Notes under the pieces: generated by a model
The model's database searches: none
Told to the model about the DNA's origin: nothing
The model's input: only the letters and a program-made list of their open reading frames with translations
Shown here: in pieces, positions 48,245 to 59,733 of the stretch
How the letters are laid out: the number at the start of each line of letters is the position of its first letter
How positions within the stretch are numbered: position 1 is the first letter of the stretch
DNA from: Dryococelus australis
Taxonomy: Eukaryota > Arthropoda > Insecta > Phasmatodea > Phasmatidae
Assembly (NCBI GenBank): GCA_029891345.1
Contig: CM057003.1
Coordinates: 10,482,209 to 10,546,208 of the forward strand
DNA length: 64,000 nucleotides
Direction of reading: 5' to 3'
Program-made: the position numbers and the translations under genes

Positions 48245-48692
48245 CACTGTAAAAAATAACTGTAAATTAGACATACAAATTCTCAATAATTTTACATTTT
48301 GTATATGTAATTTGTAAAAACAACAGTAGGTGTAATTTAACACAAATGTTCTTAATAATTCAGAGAGTATTACATGTCTTTAGTGAAAATACATTAATGC
48401 ATGACGTAATTAACACAATGTTGGTGTTAATTTACACATTTTGAAATATGTGTGAAAATACACGAATTTTGCAGTTTATTTTCTGCTACGTGGTAATAAT
48501 AATGTTACACCGTTCTATGTAAAGTTAGTTGTACAATGTATATGTTATTTGACTAATTTTTAGGGTAAATTTACATGGACTTGGAGTAAAAAAAAACATT
48601 GGCATATATAGGTGTAAAATTACACGGTTGTCAGAGGATACACTGCTGCCACATACATTTAGTGTAAAATTACACGATTTTTTTTTGCAGTG
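48245..48692 (+). mobile_element. CACTG-ended MITE with repeated GTGTAAATTTACAC palindromes
   Basis: The ends are CACTGTAAAAAA and its inverse TTTTTTTGCAGTG. Inside, short palindromic or half-palindromic motifs recur: GGTGTAATTTAACAC, GTGTTAATTTACAC, GTGTGAAAATACAC and GTGTAAAATTACAC (twice). There is no coding capacity. Ends of this kind with repeated subterminal motifs recall the CACTA/Chapaev (CMC) type of DNA transposon, but this is inference. The target duplication is unclear. Confidence 0.75.
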
Positions 48693-48890
48693 CAGAACAG
48701 TAGCACTATTTACAAATCGGTTACACGCAGGGAAGATCATTGGCCACTGAGTGTCGCGATGTACAGTACAAGTCAATTATAATCGTCCTATGCAACATGC
48801 AGACAATTGTCTACAATAGTCATGAAAGGTTTAATAGTAAAGAGTTATTATGTTAGTCACGGCATGGTTCGGTATGGTCTGTCTCTTGCT

Positions 48891-48935
48891 GCAAGTATCG
48901 ATAAATAGAACATTGATCGTATCGATACGATAAGC
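48891..48935. promoter_or_regulatory. TATCGATA (DRE-like) cluster and 16-bp palindrome
   Basis: TATCGATA occurs at 48896-48903 and again at 48920-48927. The second copy is the core of a perfect palindrome, ATCGTATCGATACGAT (48916-48931). In Drosophila TATCGATA is the DREF binding site and CGATA the BEAF-32 insulator site, both typical of housekeeping promoters. No adjacent gene was found, so the role here is only a possibility. Confidence 0.35.
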
Positions 48936-49137
48936 GCTAATACTTCGTTTCGCACAATTTCGTTAAGGGAAATTTTTTTTTTAAAACAGCCGTTACACGC
49001 AAAATTGATGTCCACATAAGAGCATGGGAAACGGGACACTGAAGTAAACATTCAAAATTAAGGACTTAAAAAAAAGCGCAGACGAAAAAGCTATGAAAAC
49101 ACAACGATGCCGATAAACCAGGGTAAGTTTAAATATA

Positions 49138-49235
49138 GGCTGTTCACGGTAAACTAAACACTTTATAAACTCCTGCTTAAGATGCACTTGTATATACGTT
49201 TTGTATTCTCCCGTAATATGATTAGAGACCCTGAC
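49138..49235 (+). mobile_element. MITE-1 fragment, left end
   Basis: TATA then GGCTGTTCACGGTAAACTAA, CTGCTTAAGATGCACTTGTA and TTGTATTCTCCCG match the first 90 bp of MITE-1; the rest is absent. Confidence 0.75.
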
Positions 49236-49499
49236 ATCTGGCAAACACGCTAAAACTCCACAATCCTTTGTGTTCAATGGCTGATGCTTCAGTTTTGCCC
49301 CAGACCAGGTAGCACGACACTCGGCGGTTCTTCTTCTTGCAGGATAGTTACTGACTTAAATTCGTCCAGAGGGTGGTTTACAACCTTCGAACCGATTGAA
49401 ACATAAAACTCAAATGTTCATCTTTTTGAAGTCCAGCTGGACCTGAAATGAATTTGCGATATTTCCGAGTCTCTGCTTGTGATGTATTTCAAAACTGAA

Positions 49500-50108
49500 G
49501 GTTGTTCACGACAAAGTGAGCACTTTCGAAATCAATCTTGAAAAAAAGTCGCTTTCTCAATAGGCTGTTCGCCGTAAAATGAGCACTTTTGAAAGCCCTC
49601 CTTAAGGTCTAATTGTGTGCACATTGTGTATTCTTCCGCCTTATCTAACATTAGGATTGCCATGGGCCTCATCGCTTTATTGATGCGTAGGTCGAGTGAA
49701 ACTGTGAAATTATTAGAAATGTTAATGTTCTACATGTCTGCTCTAATGTTGATTTAAAATGTGCTCATTTTATCGTGAACAGCCTATACCTGCGCCCAGT
49801 AAAGTTGGTGACGATGGAGGGAAAGTAGTTCCATGTCTTACCGTTGAATTAAAAATGTTAGGTAGCCCTAAACATTATTGAATAGTGAATATATTTATTC
49901 TATTTTCTAAGTATTATAATTTGTATAGTTGCAATAATAAGTAAATTTAATTTTCAAATAATTTTACAATTTTACAGGGACCGATGCACGAATAAAGTGA
50001 TCAGGCTCATATCAATGTTAATTTCACATATGGTGTAAGAATACACAACATACATACAAGTAGTGCTTAGCAGAGTTTCCGAAAGAGCTCCGTTTACAGT
50101 GAGCAGCC
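49500..50108 (-). mobile_element. MITE-1 copy split by a deleted MITE-1
   Basis: The left end GGTTGTTCACGACAAAGTGA with CTTTCGAAATCAATCTTGAA is separated by an insertion (49563-49794) from the remainder: TGCGCCCAGTAAAGTTGGTG, CCGATGCACGAATAAAGTGA and CAGTGAGCAGCC. The outer copy has also lost its CTACCTGCATATATTT segment at the insertion point. Confidence 0.82.
49563..49794 (+). mobile_element. Deleted MITE-1 (232 bp) nested in another MITE-1
   Basis: Both ends are intact (GGCTGTTCGCCGTAAAATGA and TCATTTTATCGTGAACAGCC), flanked by AATA on the left and TATA on the right. The interior is the left half of the long MITE-1, up to GTGAAACTGTGAAATTATTA, then jumps to the right end. It is thus an internal-deletion derivative, distinct in sequence from the 232-bp short form at 1814 although equal in length. 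Confidence 0.85.
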
Positions 50109-50289
50109 TTTGCCACGGTATAAGTAATCATAGAAAAGTTAAAAGGCGTGGCGGTTACTTTGAAGTGGGCTTAACCGTTCCCTGATAGGCTGCGCGTGGC
50201 TCTGGGAACGGGACTCAAGACTGACTGGCTCCCGCATGCTGCAAAATCTCCCCTATTCGTTGGTCCGCCGGCTGGCGAGTAGGCTGCCA

Positions 50290-51007
50290 CACTGTTAAAA
50301 ACTTCCGTATATTTACGGAATGTTTTACGGAAATGTACAGTGTATATGCGGAAAGGCTATCCGTAATGACGAAAAACGGAGTTAAGTCCGCAAATACAAG
50401 ATACGGAAATTCGCTGTATTCCCTTTGGCTTCGAGTTGCGGGGACGAGCAATGCCGATTCTACACGAATCTTTCTTCGCCACTGTAACAAGAAAATTATC
50501 GTTTCTACGGCAGTTAAGGTATCCACGTGGCTATGACCTATTCTTTCAAACATTAAAAAATAGCATCAGGCGTCTGTAACATTTGGCAACACTAAAAATA
50601 CACAAAATTTAATAGAAATTGAATTTTTGCTTTTGTCTTTAGAATACAAATATAAAAGTTTTACCATAAGTTTCAAGTGAGAGTTTTAGATGAATGGTTA
50701 GAGTTGCGGACTGGTAATTTTTGACTCGGGTTGAAACCTCGCTTTAGTACAAAATATTTCAACTTTTCTATTATCATTTTTTTATACACGGTAGAACACC
50801 CACATAACGGAAATTAAAAACATTTTCATCATATTTTTTTTTTTAAACGAAAAGTACAGAAAACTAACGGAGAGGTTCCGTGAAATTTACGGAAAGTCCG
50901 TTTCTGAAAATCAATGTGCCCGTAACTGTACGGATAGTTTACGGACACTTCTGGATACATTTTTACCAGCACTTTTCCGTAAAATGAAGAATTTTTTTTT
51001 TACAGTG
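50290..51007 (+). mobile_element. CACTG-ended element with TTACGGAA palindromes
   Basis: The ends are CACTGTTAAAAACTTCCGTA and, inverted, CACTGTAAAAAAAAAATTC. Subterminal palindromes such as TTCCGTATATTTACGGAA and TTCCGTGAAATTTACGGAA occur near both ends, with further CCGTAA or TTACGG half-sites. A tRNA-like segment sits in the middle. No transposase frame is present. It has the same architecture as 48245-48692 with a different motif. Confidence 0.75.
50681..50750 (+). pseudogene. tRNA-like segment inside the CACTG element
   Basis: ATGGTTAGAGTTGCGGACTG (A-box region and anticodon arm) and CGGGTTGAAACCTC (B-box and T-arm) have tRNA spacing. The loop CTGGTAA would place GGT (Thr) as the anticodon. 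The anticodon stem does not pair, so this is a tRNA pseudogene or SINE head captured by the element. Confidence 0.5.
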
Positions 51008-51132
51008 CAGTCGCTAATTGGCAATCGGCGTTCCGAGATGTTGCCGACCAGCGACGCCATTTTTTTCTGTCGTGTGCCGCTGGAGCTCACGGCATATGTG
51101 GCAGTTTTGCCTTTGCAAACCTACTCGGTATC

Positions 51133-51555
51133 GGCTGTTCACGGTCAAATGAGAGCATTTGTGAGGGCCCTGCTTAACATCTTACTTACAGGCACGTTGT
51201 GCATTCTTCCGCCTTATGTAAAATTCACATTTCCATTAGCCCCGTCGCTTCATTCATACGTCGATCAAGTTAAACTATGAAATGATTATAAAAGTAAATA
51301 CTTTACAAATCTGCTCATTTCTACACTCCGATGCATAAAAAAAATAACAGAAAGCAAAAAAATTAGTTTAAGTCGTCACAAATTGTTACCTAACATTTTT
51401 TTTTTTCGACGTTAAGATATGGAATTACTTTCCCTCCATCGCTACCAACTTTACTGGCGCATGTGACTCAATTCGCCCCTTAAAATATATGCACGTAGGA
51501 GCAGTGACTTTTTTCTACGGTTGATTTTACAATGCTCATTTTATCGTGAACAGCC
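51133..51555 (+). mobile_element. MITE-1 copy, full length (423 bp)
   Basis: Both ends are present (GGCTGTTCACGGTCAAATGA, and TCATTTTATCGTGAACAGCC at the right). All family blocks lie in order: ATTCTTCCGCCTTATGTAAA, TCATTCATACGTCGATCAAG, ACAAATCTGCTCATTTCTAC, CATCGCTACCAACTTTACTG and TTAAAATATATGCACGTAGG. This is the best forward copy in the window. Confidence 0.9.
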
Positions 51556-51739
51556 TTTAATAGTTAAATTGCAATGTTCCTTAACATCTTTTTTGCAAGA
51601 CTAAGTTGCCAACTAATATTATCTAGTCTTGGGAGACGTGGCAGTGAGGGTGAGGGCGAACCAAGTCAACGATACTCGTATCCGCGATAGCTTCAGGGGA
51701 GATACAAGGTAGCTGGAAGTGCAGCGGCTTCTGTCTGCG

Positions 51740-51872
51740 TAAGATCTACTTATGCACGTCGCATATTCTTCCGCCTTATATAAAACCAACATTGTCATGG
51801 GCCTCGTCACATTATTCATGCGTCGGTCAAGTGAAACTGTAAAATTATTAGAAAAGTAAATATTTTCCCTCT
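51740..51872 (+). mobile_element. MITE-1 fragment, internal part
   Basis: AAGATCTACTTATGCACG, ATTCTTCCGCCTTATATAAA, CATGGGCCTCGTCACATTAT and CATGCGTCGGTCAAGTGAAA are internal MITE-1 blocks in the forward order; both ends are missing. Confidence 0.8.
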
Positions 51873-54611
51873 TAAGTATCATACTTAGGCCTTTGTTATA
51901 ACTCCATAACTGCGTTACAATATGCACGCTTTCGTTGAAATGTTTTAAAACTTATGATTATAGACTTTAATGTGCCCATAAAATCGTTTTCATTTCTGAC
52001 ATTAGTTTATAGAATGGTTACTTCACTGAAGCTTCACTCGTGTTAGCTAAATGCTAGTAAGCATATTCATGTTATGTCTTTCTCAGCGCTAGGAAGGTGA
52101 CGTCATTATTCAGTTGTTCTTAACCTTTCCTTTCCAAATACCTTTAAGTGTGTTTCTGGTGCATATACCATTCACGAAGGTGGCATATTCCCATATTTAA
52201 TTTTTTATAATGAAGTGTTCTCTATAATGGAACACGCAAAATTTTGCTCATTTTATTGTACGAAATATAAGAGAGTATCTCATTAAAGATAGCGCTTTTC
52301 ACTGGAAATGATATTTGATAACAACCCCAAAATTATATGCTTGTGTTCGGTATTCGGATAACTTATTTATGGCTTAATATGTGACACAATACGGAGCATA
52401 ATTTTTCGGGTGCATTTTATTGCAATCCTTAGAACTGTAACCTTGAAAACTTATATGTTCAGTCAGAGCGTAACTCATGGCTTTTCTTGTCGAACCTCCT
52501 GAGAAATCCAGTTAATATCAAAGATGATGAAATTTTGAAGGTACAAAAATGAATTAAAAACAAATTAGAGAAATTTAAATATTGATTTTGAAGTCACGTC
52601 TTTCTACATCTGTTTTCACTAATATCCCCATGAATAAAACGCAGAGAATTTTAGGTGCCTACGTAAGTCCATGGATGGTTTGTAAATAGAATTTCTGAAT
52701 ATGTGTTTCGTGACTAGGTTACTTAAAAATTATAAAATTCGCCCAGTTCATTATGTGCTTTCATTAAGAAACTTGCGAATAAATCTGATTGCAACCTCCC
52801 CAATACTCGTAATATTTTTTTCTGTCATTTGTTCAGCATCCCCTGCTCTCCAATTACACGCTGGTGGAATCTGGACGTGGATAATTCAAATCGTTCTACA
52901 AACATTCGAATACGAAAAAAAAAAAAAAAAAAAAAAAGAGAGAGAGAAAGCTTTTAACAGGTATCATTACCAGGGTATCATCTACTACATTTAAAATATT
53001 AGTAATTTAATTAATTCCTGTACAACGGAAAATATATTATAGCAATTTCAAGTCTGAATCGAACAGAATTATCGTAGAGTGATTAAATGAATCAACTCTA
53101 AAAGAATAAATACGTAATTTGGGTTTTAATATAATCCTCCACGTACTTATCTACTGTATTTTGGAGTGCCATTTGTAGTAAACGTAAAGGCACAAATAAT
53201 TTACGGCGAGTGTATTTTGTTTTACGTCGATCGAGGGCCAGGTTACCATGGTTAAATCGCTGTCGGTTCAGTCAAATTAGCCGGGACTAAATAATCTGTT
53301 TACCGAGCCTTCAAAAGAATATTCGGCTTATACACAAATCTCTTTTCTTCTTCAAAGCACACGATTTTATTGCTGCAGTATCAGGGTAGTTCCGATATCC
53401 TTTGATCCTGAAAACAAAATCTCTTTAAAAGCTTTCCATTTACTGCGACTTCGTGTACGGCCTATGCGACTACAACGAGTAGCGTACTACACGATACGAA
53501 CTGCACAGTTTTTTGTTTTTTTTATTAAGAAATGGCCTTTTTCACCGTAATTTCGTTTCGTCTAAGGAGAAAAATAGCTTTCGGTATTTTATAATTTTTC
53601 TTTCTTACTGTACGAAAGCAGAGCGATTAATTACTCTCATAGTCAGAATTACCATAACCTAAATGTTTTACATAGGTTTAACATTCAAGGCCAAAATTCA
53701 TTAATTAATAAACGGGGAATAGTACTCTTTTTGTTAAACGATGATGGCATTTTCCTTTATATAATAAATAATTCACACAAAAATGACTTAACACACAGAT
53801 TGCTCAGTCGTGGGATACTAACATCCTAATCCAGAAGAAAGGATTTTATTCAAGGCATAAGGTTAATTCTACTGAAGTTAGGAACAAAACGAGTTTTCTT
53901 ATGAGACAGTTTTCCATAGATAAAATTTCCAGGTGCCCAGGGTTCCAATGAGCTATCTAGTAATTAACATTTTAAGCTACGTGAATAATGAAAGGGAAAT
54001 ATTTTACTCAGTTACGAAATTATATTATATTTGATTTAAGATTATTGCAATCATTTTTATTTTTAACGTATAAAATAGAGAAAATCCGGTACACTTGCGA
54101 CACTAGCGCTTACATAGTGGCAACAAATATTTTAGTTGCTGAACTATAAGAATTGGGCTTCCCAACTTGGGTAGAATTAACCTTACCCAGGTCCAGATAC
54201 TTTTTTCGGGTGGTGTACCTCTTACGTGGATCTGATTTAGTCTATTTCTCGCGAGAACTTTCGTAACATCCGGCTTTACGCTGGGCGACGCATTTGTTTT
54301 CTTACGTACACGTACTGGTAATCATTTACACATTTTTTTCCCCACTAAAAAAAGTCTCATTAATACTTAAATTCTCATCGACACGTTGGGATGTGAATCG
54401 TAATTCTTAAGTACTCTGTAACGAAGTTTGTCAATGTGACGTTGCCTAGGATTCCAAACAACCTTCAACGTGTCAAGTACATCATCACTAGAAGGGGCAA
54501 ACAACGCTAATTATGTTAAATAATTTACCTTAAAATTAATTCAAAATAATTCAGTGCAACCTTAGAAAGCCGGGATCAACAAAATTTCCTGTAATTGCTA
54601 TCCTGTATAAA
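51873..54611. other. A+T-rich intergenic DNA, no gene seen
   Basis: No gene was recognised. A 23-A run lies at 52915-52937, followed by a short GA repeat. A 97-codon frame at 52701-52994 crosses it and has no known domain. Confidence 0.5.
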
Positions 54612-55472
54612 AAAAATGTGAGCAACAATCAGCCTAGTAAAAAGAAAAATATCTATAAAAATGAGAGCAACAATCAGCCTAGTCAAAAGAAAAATATCTA
54701 TAAAAATGTGAGCAACAACCAGCCTAGTCGAAAGAAAAATATCTATAAAAATGTGAGCAACAACCAGCCTAGTCGAAAGAAAAATATCTATAAAAATGTG
54801 AGCAACAACCAGCCTAGTCAAAAGAAAAATATCTATAAAAATGTGAGCAACAATCAGCCTAGTCAAAAGAAAAATATCTATAAAAATGTGAGCAACAACC
54901 AGCCTAGTCAAAAGAAAAATATCTATAAAAATGTGAGCAACAACCAGCCTAGTCAAAAGAAAAATATCTATAAAAATGTGAGTAACAACCAGCCTAGTCA
55001 AAAGAAAAATATCTATAAAAATGTGAGCAACAACCAGCCTAGTCAAAAGAAAAATATCTATAAAAATGTGAGCAACAACCAGCCTAGTTGAAAGAAAAAT
55101 ATCTATAAAAATGTGAGCAATAACCAGCCTAGTCGAAAGAAAAATATCTATAAAAATGTGAGCAATAACCAGCCTAGTCAAAAGAAAAATATCTATAAAA
55201 ATGTGAGCAACAACCAGCCTAGTCGAAAGAAAAATATCTATAAAAATGTGAGCAACAACCAGCCTAGCCGAAAGAAAAATATCTATAAAAATGTGAGCAA
55301 CAACCAGCCTAGTCAAAGGAAAAATATCTATAAAAATGTGAGCAACAACCAGCCTAGTCGAAAGAAAAATATCTATAAAAATGTGAGCAACAACCAGCCT
55401 AGCCGAAAGAAAAATATCTATAAAAATGTGAGCAACAACCAGCCTAGTCAAAAGAAAAATATCTATAAAAAT
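54612..55472. repeat. 45-bp minisatellite, about 19 units
   Basis: The unit contains GTGAGCAACAACCAGCCTAG and AAAGAAAAATATCTATAAAA at exact 45-bp spacing. As 45 is a multiple of 3 and the unit has stop-free frames, it is open for long distances on both strands: 157 and 128 codons on the plus strand, 299 on the minus. Variation is mostly at TCGA (also TCAA, TTGA and CCGA) and at CAAC/CAAT. There is no signal, no flanking exon and no recognised domain, so I treat it as noncoding. Confidence 0.97.
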
Positions 55473-56298
55473 CATGACTACTTAAAAATTATATGTTGAC
55501 ATAGCTGGCTGCTAAGATAGATTGTCCAATCAGAGACGCTCGCTGATTTTCTCAAATTGCACTTGTGATGAGGGCTTGTATCCGTTTTCAACTGCGGAAA
55601 GGAATTCTGCTGAACGCAATGACTGTTTGCGTTCGAACAATACGAGATATGTATGAACATTCTCCCCTAAAGGGCACGTAAATACGCTTTCAGTTATCGT
55701 AAAGGCGATTCTGTAACTAATGGTTCCCAAATTATATTTCCTGTACATGAAATAATTTGAAAGAAATTGGTGTTTTATTAAAAGGATTCAGATTTTTAAA
55801 AGCAATCGTGAAACGAAAATGTATGAAGATTAGTTGAACACATAAGTTGGTCTCGCAGAGAGAATCTGTTCATTAGTGTACAATTTGCATTTAGTATATC
55901 ACATGGTTGTTTCCAACAGGCTTTACCAACAAGTACTTTCAAATACTGAATTCCATTGCCACATTAAAGTCAATATCTTTCCATTCTGTTAGGTAAAACC
56001 TAACCAAGAAGTATTAAATGAAAGAACAAATAACCTTATAAGGCTCTGCGGGGGGGGGGGGGGCTACATAAAAGTTTTTTTTAAAGATTAACACGTCAGC
56101 AAGTATCTATCATCTCATGATTACTGATTAGATATCGCAGATCCCAACATATCTAACACAAACAAAGCACTAAGGTGCATCAGTCGCCACCAATTTGAAT
56201 TTGTATAATTTTTACAACTATCTGTGTTAAACATGTAATAGAAAAATTCACGGAACTAAAGGGCAGATAATAATTCTTTATACGTTTTCAGAAGTTGG
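55473..56298. other. Intergenic DNA with a G-run
   Basis: No gene was recognised. A 14-G run lies at 56050-56063. Confidence 0.5.
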
Positions 56299-56700
56299 TA
56301 TAGTCTATTAGTGGTTTCTTCGCACTTTTTAAATCAAATCTTTTAACAATCACGCCATGTGTGACATTTTTCGTTGTTTCCTAATCATGCTATGTATCAC
56401 AAACGTTTTATATTTAACGTTACAATTAAAGTACCTAAATTTTTAAATCTAAATCTTATTTTTAAATTTATTTATTAATTATGATATTTAATTTAAATTA
56501 ATATGATTTGAAACAGTGAGAAAATATGTGTGTTGGTAATGCCAAGTTAGAAAGAAACACTGAGTGCGTACGAATGCTGTGTGTTGGCCCGCTGGTGTGA
56601 TCTTCGAAGTTCCGTCTGAATGAGGCGGAGGGATATTCTGAAAGTAGAACTTTAGCAGGGCTTCAGAAAAGTTGGGAGTAGCCATGAATGGGTTCTATTG
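56299..56700 (+). mobile_element. MITE-3 copy, full length
   Basis: The left end TATAGTCTATTAGTGGTTTC and right end GCCATGAATGGGTTCTAT are imperfect inverses. Internal blocks CGTTGTTTCCTAATCATG, TGTGTTGGTAATGCC, TGAGTGCGTACGAATGCTG and TTTAGCAGGGCTTCAGAAAA are shared with the copies at 45207 and 59734. Confidence 0.75.
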
Positions 56701-57356
56701 CTTGATTATTGCGGTTTGTTTTGCTACTGAAACTACCCGAAAGGAAAAATCGTTTACTTCTTCCGAGCAGCTACCAGTTAAAAGTTAATAGAGGCAGTAA
56801 ATGTGTAAAAATTCGAGATAAACTTGAGAAGCTAGGCATTATTTATAGCGTGTGGTGAGAAAAATATCCTTAAATCGACTTAAATATAACTTTCGGCAAG
56901 AAATTGGATAAATGCAAGATTGTGGGAAATAATCATCCTTACGAAACCACATCAAATTATGTAAGATACGTAGCTGTTGCTTAAGGGTTAGTCCATTAAA
57001 TCTTGTAATAAAAATATTTCAACTAACCAAATAAAATAAAACAAAAAACTATTAAATTTCTAAAAGTTATGTAATTTTCATTTAGTTTAAAAATACTCTA
57101 TGAGGAACTGAACTTAAAGACTATTCAGACGCTGGGATATCTGGTATAGTTTACGGTATAGTATATTGAAAAATTGTGAAACTCACATAAGAAACAATTT
57201 CAAGTATAAAAATTAACTGATAAATTTAAGTTGCTTATTCCTCCAGTGAATTGAGGGTGAAATTTAGTAATTAGTAACATCGAGATACAGCGGGAAAATG
57301 AACTGCATTCCCTGTAGATGCCCCAGTAACTCGGGAGCGCCTGTCGGTTTACTAAA
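56701..57356. other. A+T-rich intergenic DNA, no gene seen
   Basis: I see nothing recognisable in this stretch. Confidence 0.55.
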
Positions 57357-57779
57357 GGCTGTTCGCGGTAAAGTGAGCACTTTTGAAATCAACCCTTGAA
57401 AAATGTAACTGCCACAGCCTGCTTTTATTATAACGGAAGCAATGACTGACATGCGCCCAGTAAAGTTGGTAACAACGGGTCGGAGGGAAAGTAGTTCCAT
57501 GTCTTAGCGTTGAATTAAAATTGTTTTATAAACGTTTGTGAACACTGAAGTTATTTCTATTGCTTTCTGTTTTCTTAGTGCATTTAAGTGTAAATATTAA
57601 CACATTTGGAAAACATTTACTTTTTTAATAATCTCGCCGTTTGACTCAGGCGACGAATGAAAAAAGCTATCAGGCCCGTGACAATGTTTATTTTACATAT
57701 GGTGTAAGGATAGTCAACGTGTGTACAAGTATATATGAAGCAGGGCTTTTGAAATGGTTCATATTACCGGGAACCACCT
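57357..57779 (-). mobile_element. MITE-1 copy, full length (423 bp)
   Basis: GGCTGTTCGCGGTAAAGTGA, TTTTGAAATCAACCCTTGAA, TGCGCCCAGTAAAGTTGG, TATCAGGCCCGTGACAATG and AAGCAGGGCTTTTGAAATGG follow in the reverse order of 51133-51555, with the same length. The right terminal bases have drifted (GGGAACCACC). Confidence 0.88.
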
Positions 57780-59159
57780 ATTACTTATTGAACGTCAGTG
57801 CCTTGCTGGGTTGTCAACACCCCAGGAGCCAATGCACGTGGCTTTGAGGGCTATAATTCAAGCGGGACTTGCTTAGTCGAAATATCGCACTCAAATCGAT
57901 TATCGGAGGAAGATTCATATGGACGACGATCTTACGAACTTCGAATGTTTTTGTACTTCAGATTAAATTTTAACGCTCAAAATCTGATGTCTCAGTATTA
58001 TCTGATCGTTAAGAGGATCGAAAGAAAATATGTCCGAGAACTGGTTTTGTATTCCTGCTTCCGTTTCTAACGAGTATTTTTCGAAACAGAGGATTAATGA
58101 AATGAAAGTTTCAACAAAAATTTCAAATCGCACAAATTTCAGCGTAAATGAAAGTATTTAAAGGAGACACCTTATCATTATTTCGACAGGAAGATTGCAC
58201 GACATTTTGAAGACTTGCGCGTAAAGGCTATAAGATGTGCAATGCATTTGCTTAAGCCAACCTTAGTGCTTCCACGTTTCTGTGCTGCGGTAGTCGGCAC
58301 CCTGGATTGTAGCATTATTACATACTAGCATTGTTTACTTAGCAGGGCTACCTAAGTTGCTTATACGTTACAGGTAGAGTCTCCGTTATTTCGGGAAATA
58401 GTGTGAATACAGGATGATTTCCAGTGTACTGTACCGGATACTCAAGAACGTTTTCCCTTCTAACTGGATCCTCTGACTATAATAGACGATTTACCTACAT
58501 AACATAGCTACTCTGTTATCCTTACTAACATACAATACTTGTAACGATTGCTGTGTTCACAACTGCTGCCTTCTAGGTGATAAATCACCAAACGGAATTA
58601 TCACACAGTGCGATGGGTTGGCGAAATACAGCTGGGGGTGAAATTTTTTTGCGAAAAAACAGCTGATACTAATTATGGATTATGTCGAGATGTGCGCTCC
58701 CATAAATCAGCTGAATAATAAAGGAGAAGATATTCTTCTTGGGAGGATGGGAGTGGGGAGAGAGTATTAGGCCAAAGCTTTCCAGCAGTCAAAGTATGCA
58801 ATTTCTCAACCACCTATTAGAATCTTACCAGATTTAAAAAAAAAATGTTTGTATTACAAGCCGATGCTTCTTCACTTGCAGTGTGTGCTATATTCTTACA
58901 AACCTCTGTTTTTTGCTAGCTAAACCCTTACTCTAGCGGAACAGAAGTAACAGCGTATACGAGATAAACTACCCCACTGTGCAGGTCTAGACTTTCGAGT
59001 CGTGGCATAGGACGAGGGCATGTTCTCAACAAAATTTTAAGGAACACTGTTAAATTAAATCAGTATTTTAAACATTTATAATATCGTTTAATTTGAGTTT
59101 TAAAACGTTCAGAGAATTAACTAAACTAATATATAAATGGCCTCGTAAGCTTCAATTCG
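57780..59159. other. Unassigned DNA, no gene supported
   Basis: No gene was recognised; a 90-codon frame at 57798-58070 has no known domain. Confidence 0.5.
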
Positions 59160-59598
59160 GATAATCGTACGACAAGGAGCGTATCACAAAACGACGTAAC
59201 TGCACTAAATCACCGCACGAAGACATCAGCGAGGCTCGTCGTTGCCAGATTCCCGCTCATGGCAGCGTACAGCCGAAGGGTGTGTTGGGATGGAATGCAA
59301 GGGGGCGGGGGTTGCATGTGTCCACCCATATACCCCCTACCCACCCCCAAGCCTATTTTCAACCCTCGACGACCCCTTTGAGGGCTGCCGCACGCGTTCT
59401 GGGGACACGGGGCAGCATCCCTCCCTCCCTCTCTCTCTCCGTCCCTCTCCCTCTCTCTCGGCCGGCGCCCGTCGAGTGCGGGTATCGACCGGGCCGCGCG
59501 CGCACGAGGTCACGTGACGTCATACCCGTGTCGGCAGGCAATCCGACAACACCGCCCCTTCTCATTCTCTCGCCAACCTCAACGTTACCGTCATCTAA
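59160..59598. other. G+C- and CpG-rich block with CT repeats
   Basis: A CT-rich tract (CTCCCTCTCTCTCTCC near 59421-59460) is followed by CpG-dense DNA (GGGCCGCGCGCGCACGAGGT). Overlapping frames up to 127 codons are Pro/Ser/Arg-rich and have no domain. A MITE-1 fragment starts at the right edge. A promoter-type island is possible. Confidence 0.5.
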
Positions 59599-59599
59599 A

Positions 59600-59733
59600 G
59601 GCTGTTCACGGCATTTACGTGCGATCTACTTTCCGTCTCGTTCCGAATCCTTGCGCCGTACTTAAATTGAACATTGCCATGGGTCTGATCCCTCAATTCA
59701 CGCGCCATACAAGCTGGAACCGTAGATCTGTTA
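59600..59733 (+). mobile_element. MITE-1 fragment, left part
   Basis: GGCTGTTCACGGCATTTACG is followed by diverged internal blocks, TTGAACATTGCCATGGGTCT and TTCACGCGCC. The match stops where the MITE-3 copy begins. A right-end-like GCTCGCTTTACCTGTG at 60380-60395 may be the displaced other end of this copy. Confidence 0.6.

Noticed and set aside
54576-55475. 299-codon minus-strand open frame
   Set aside because: It arises from the 45-bp tandem repeat, whose period is a multiple of 3; no signal, domain or flanking gene structure.
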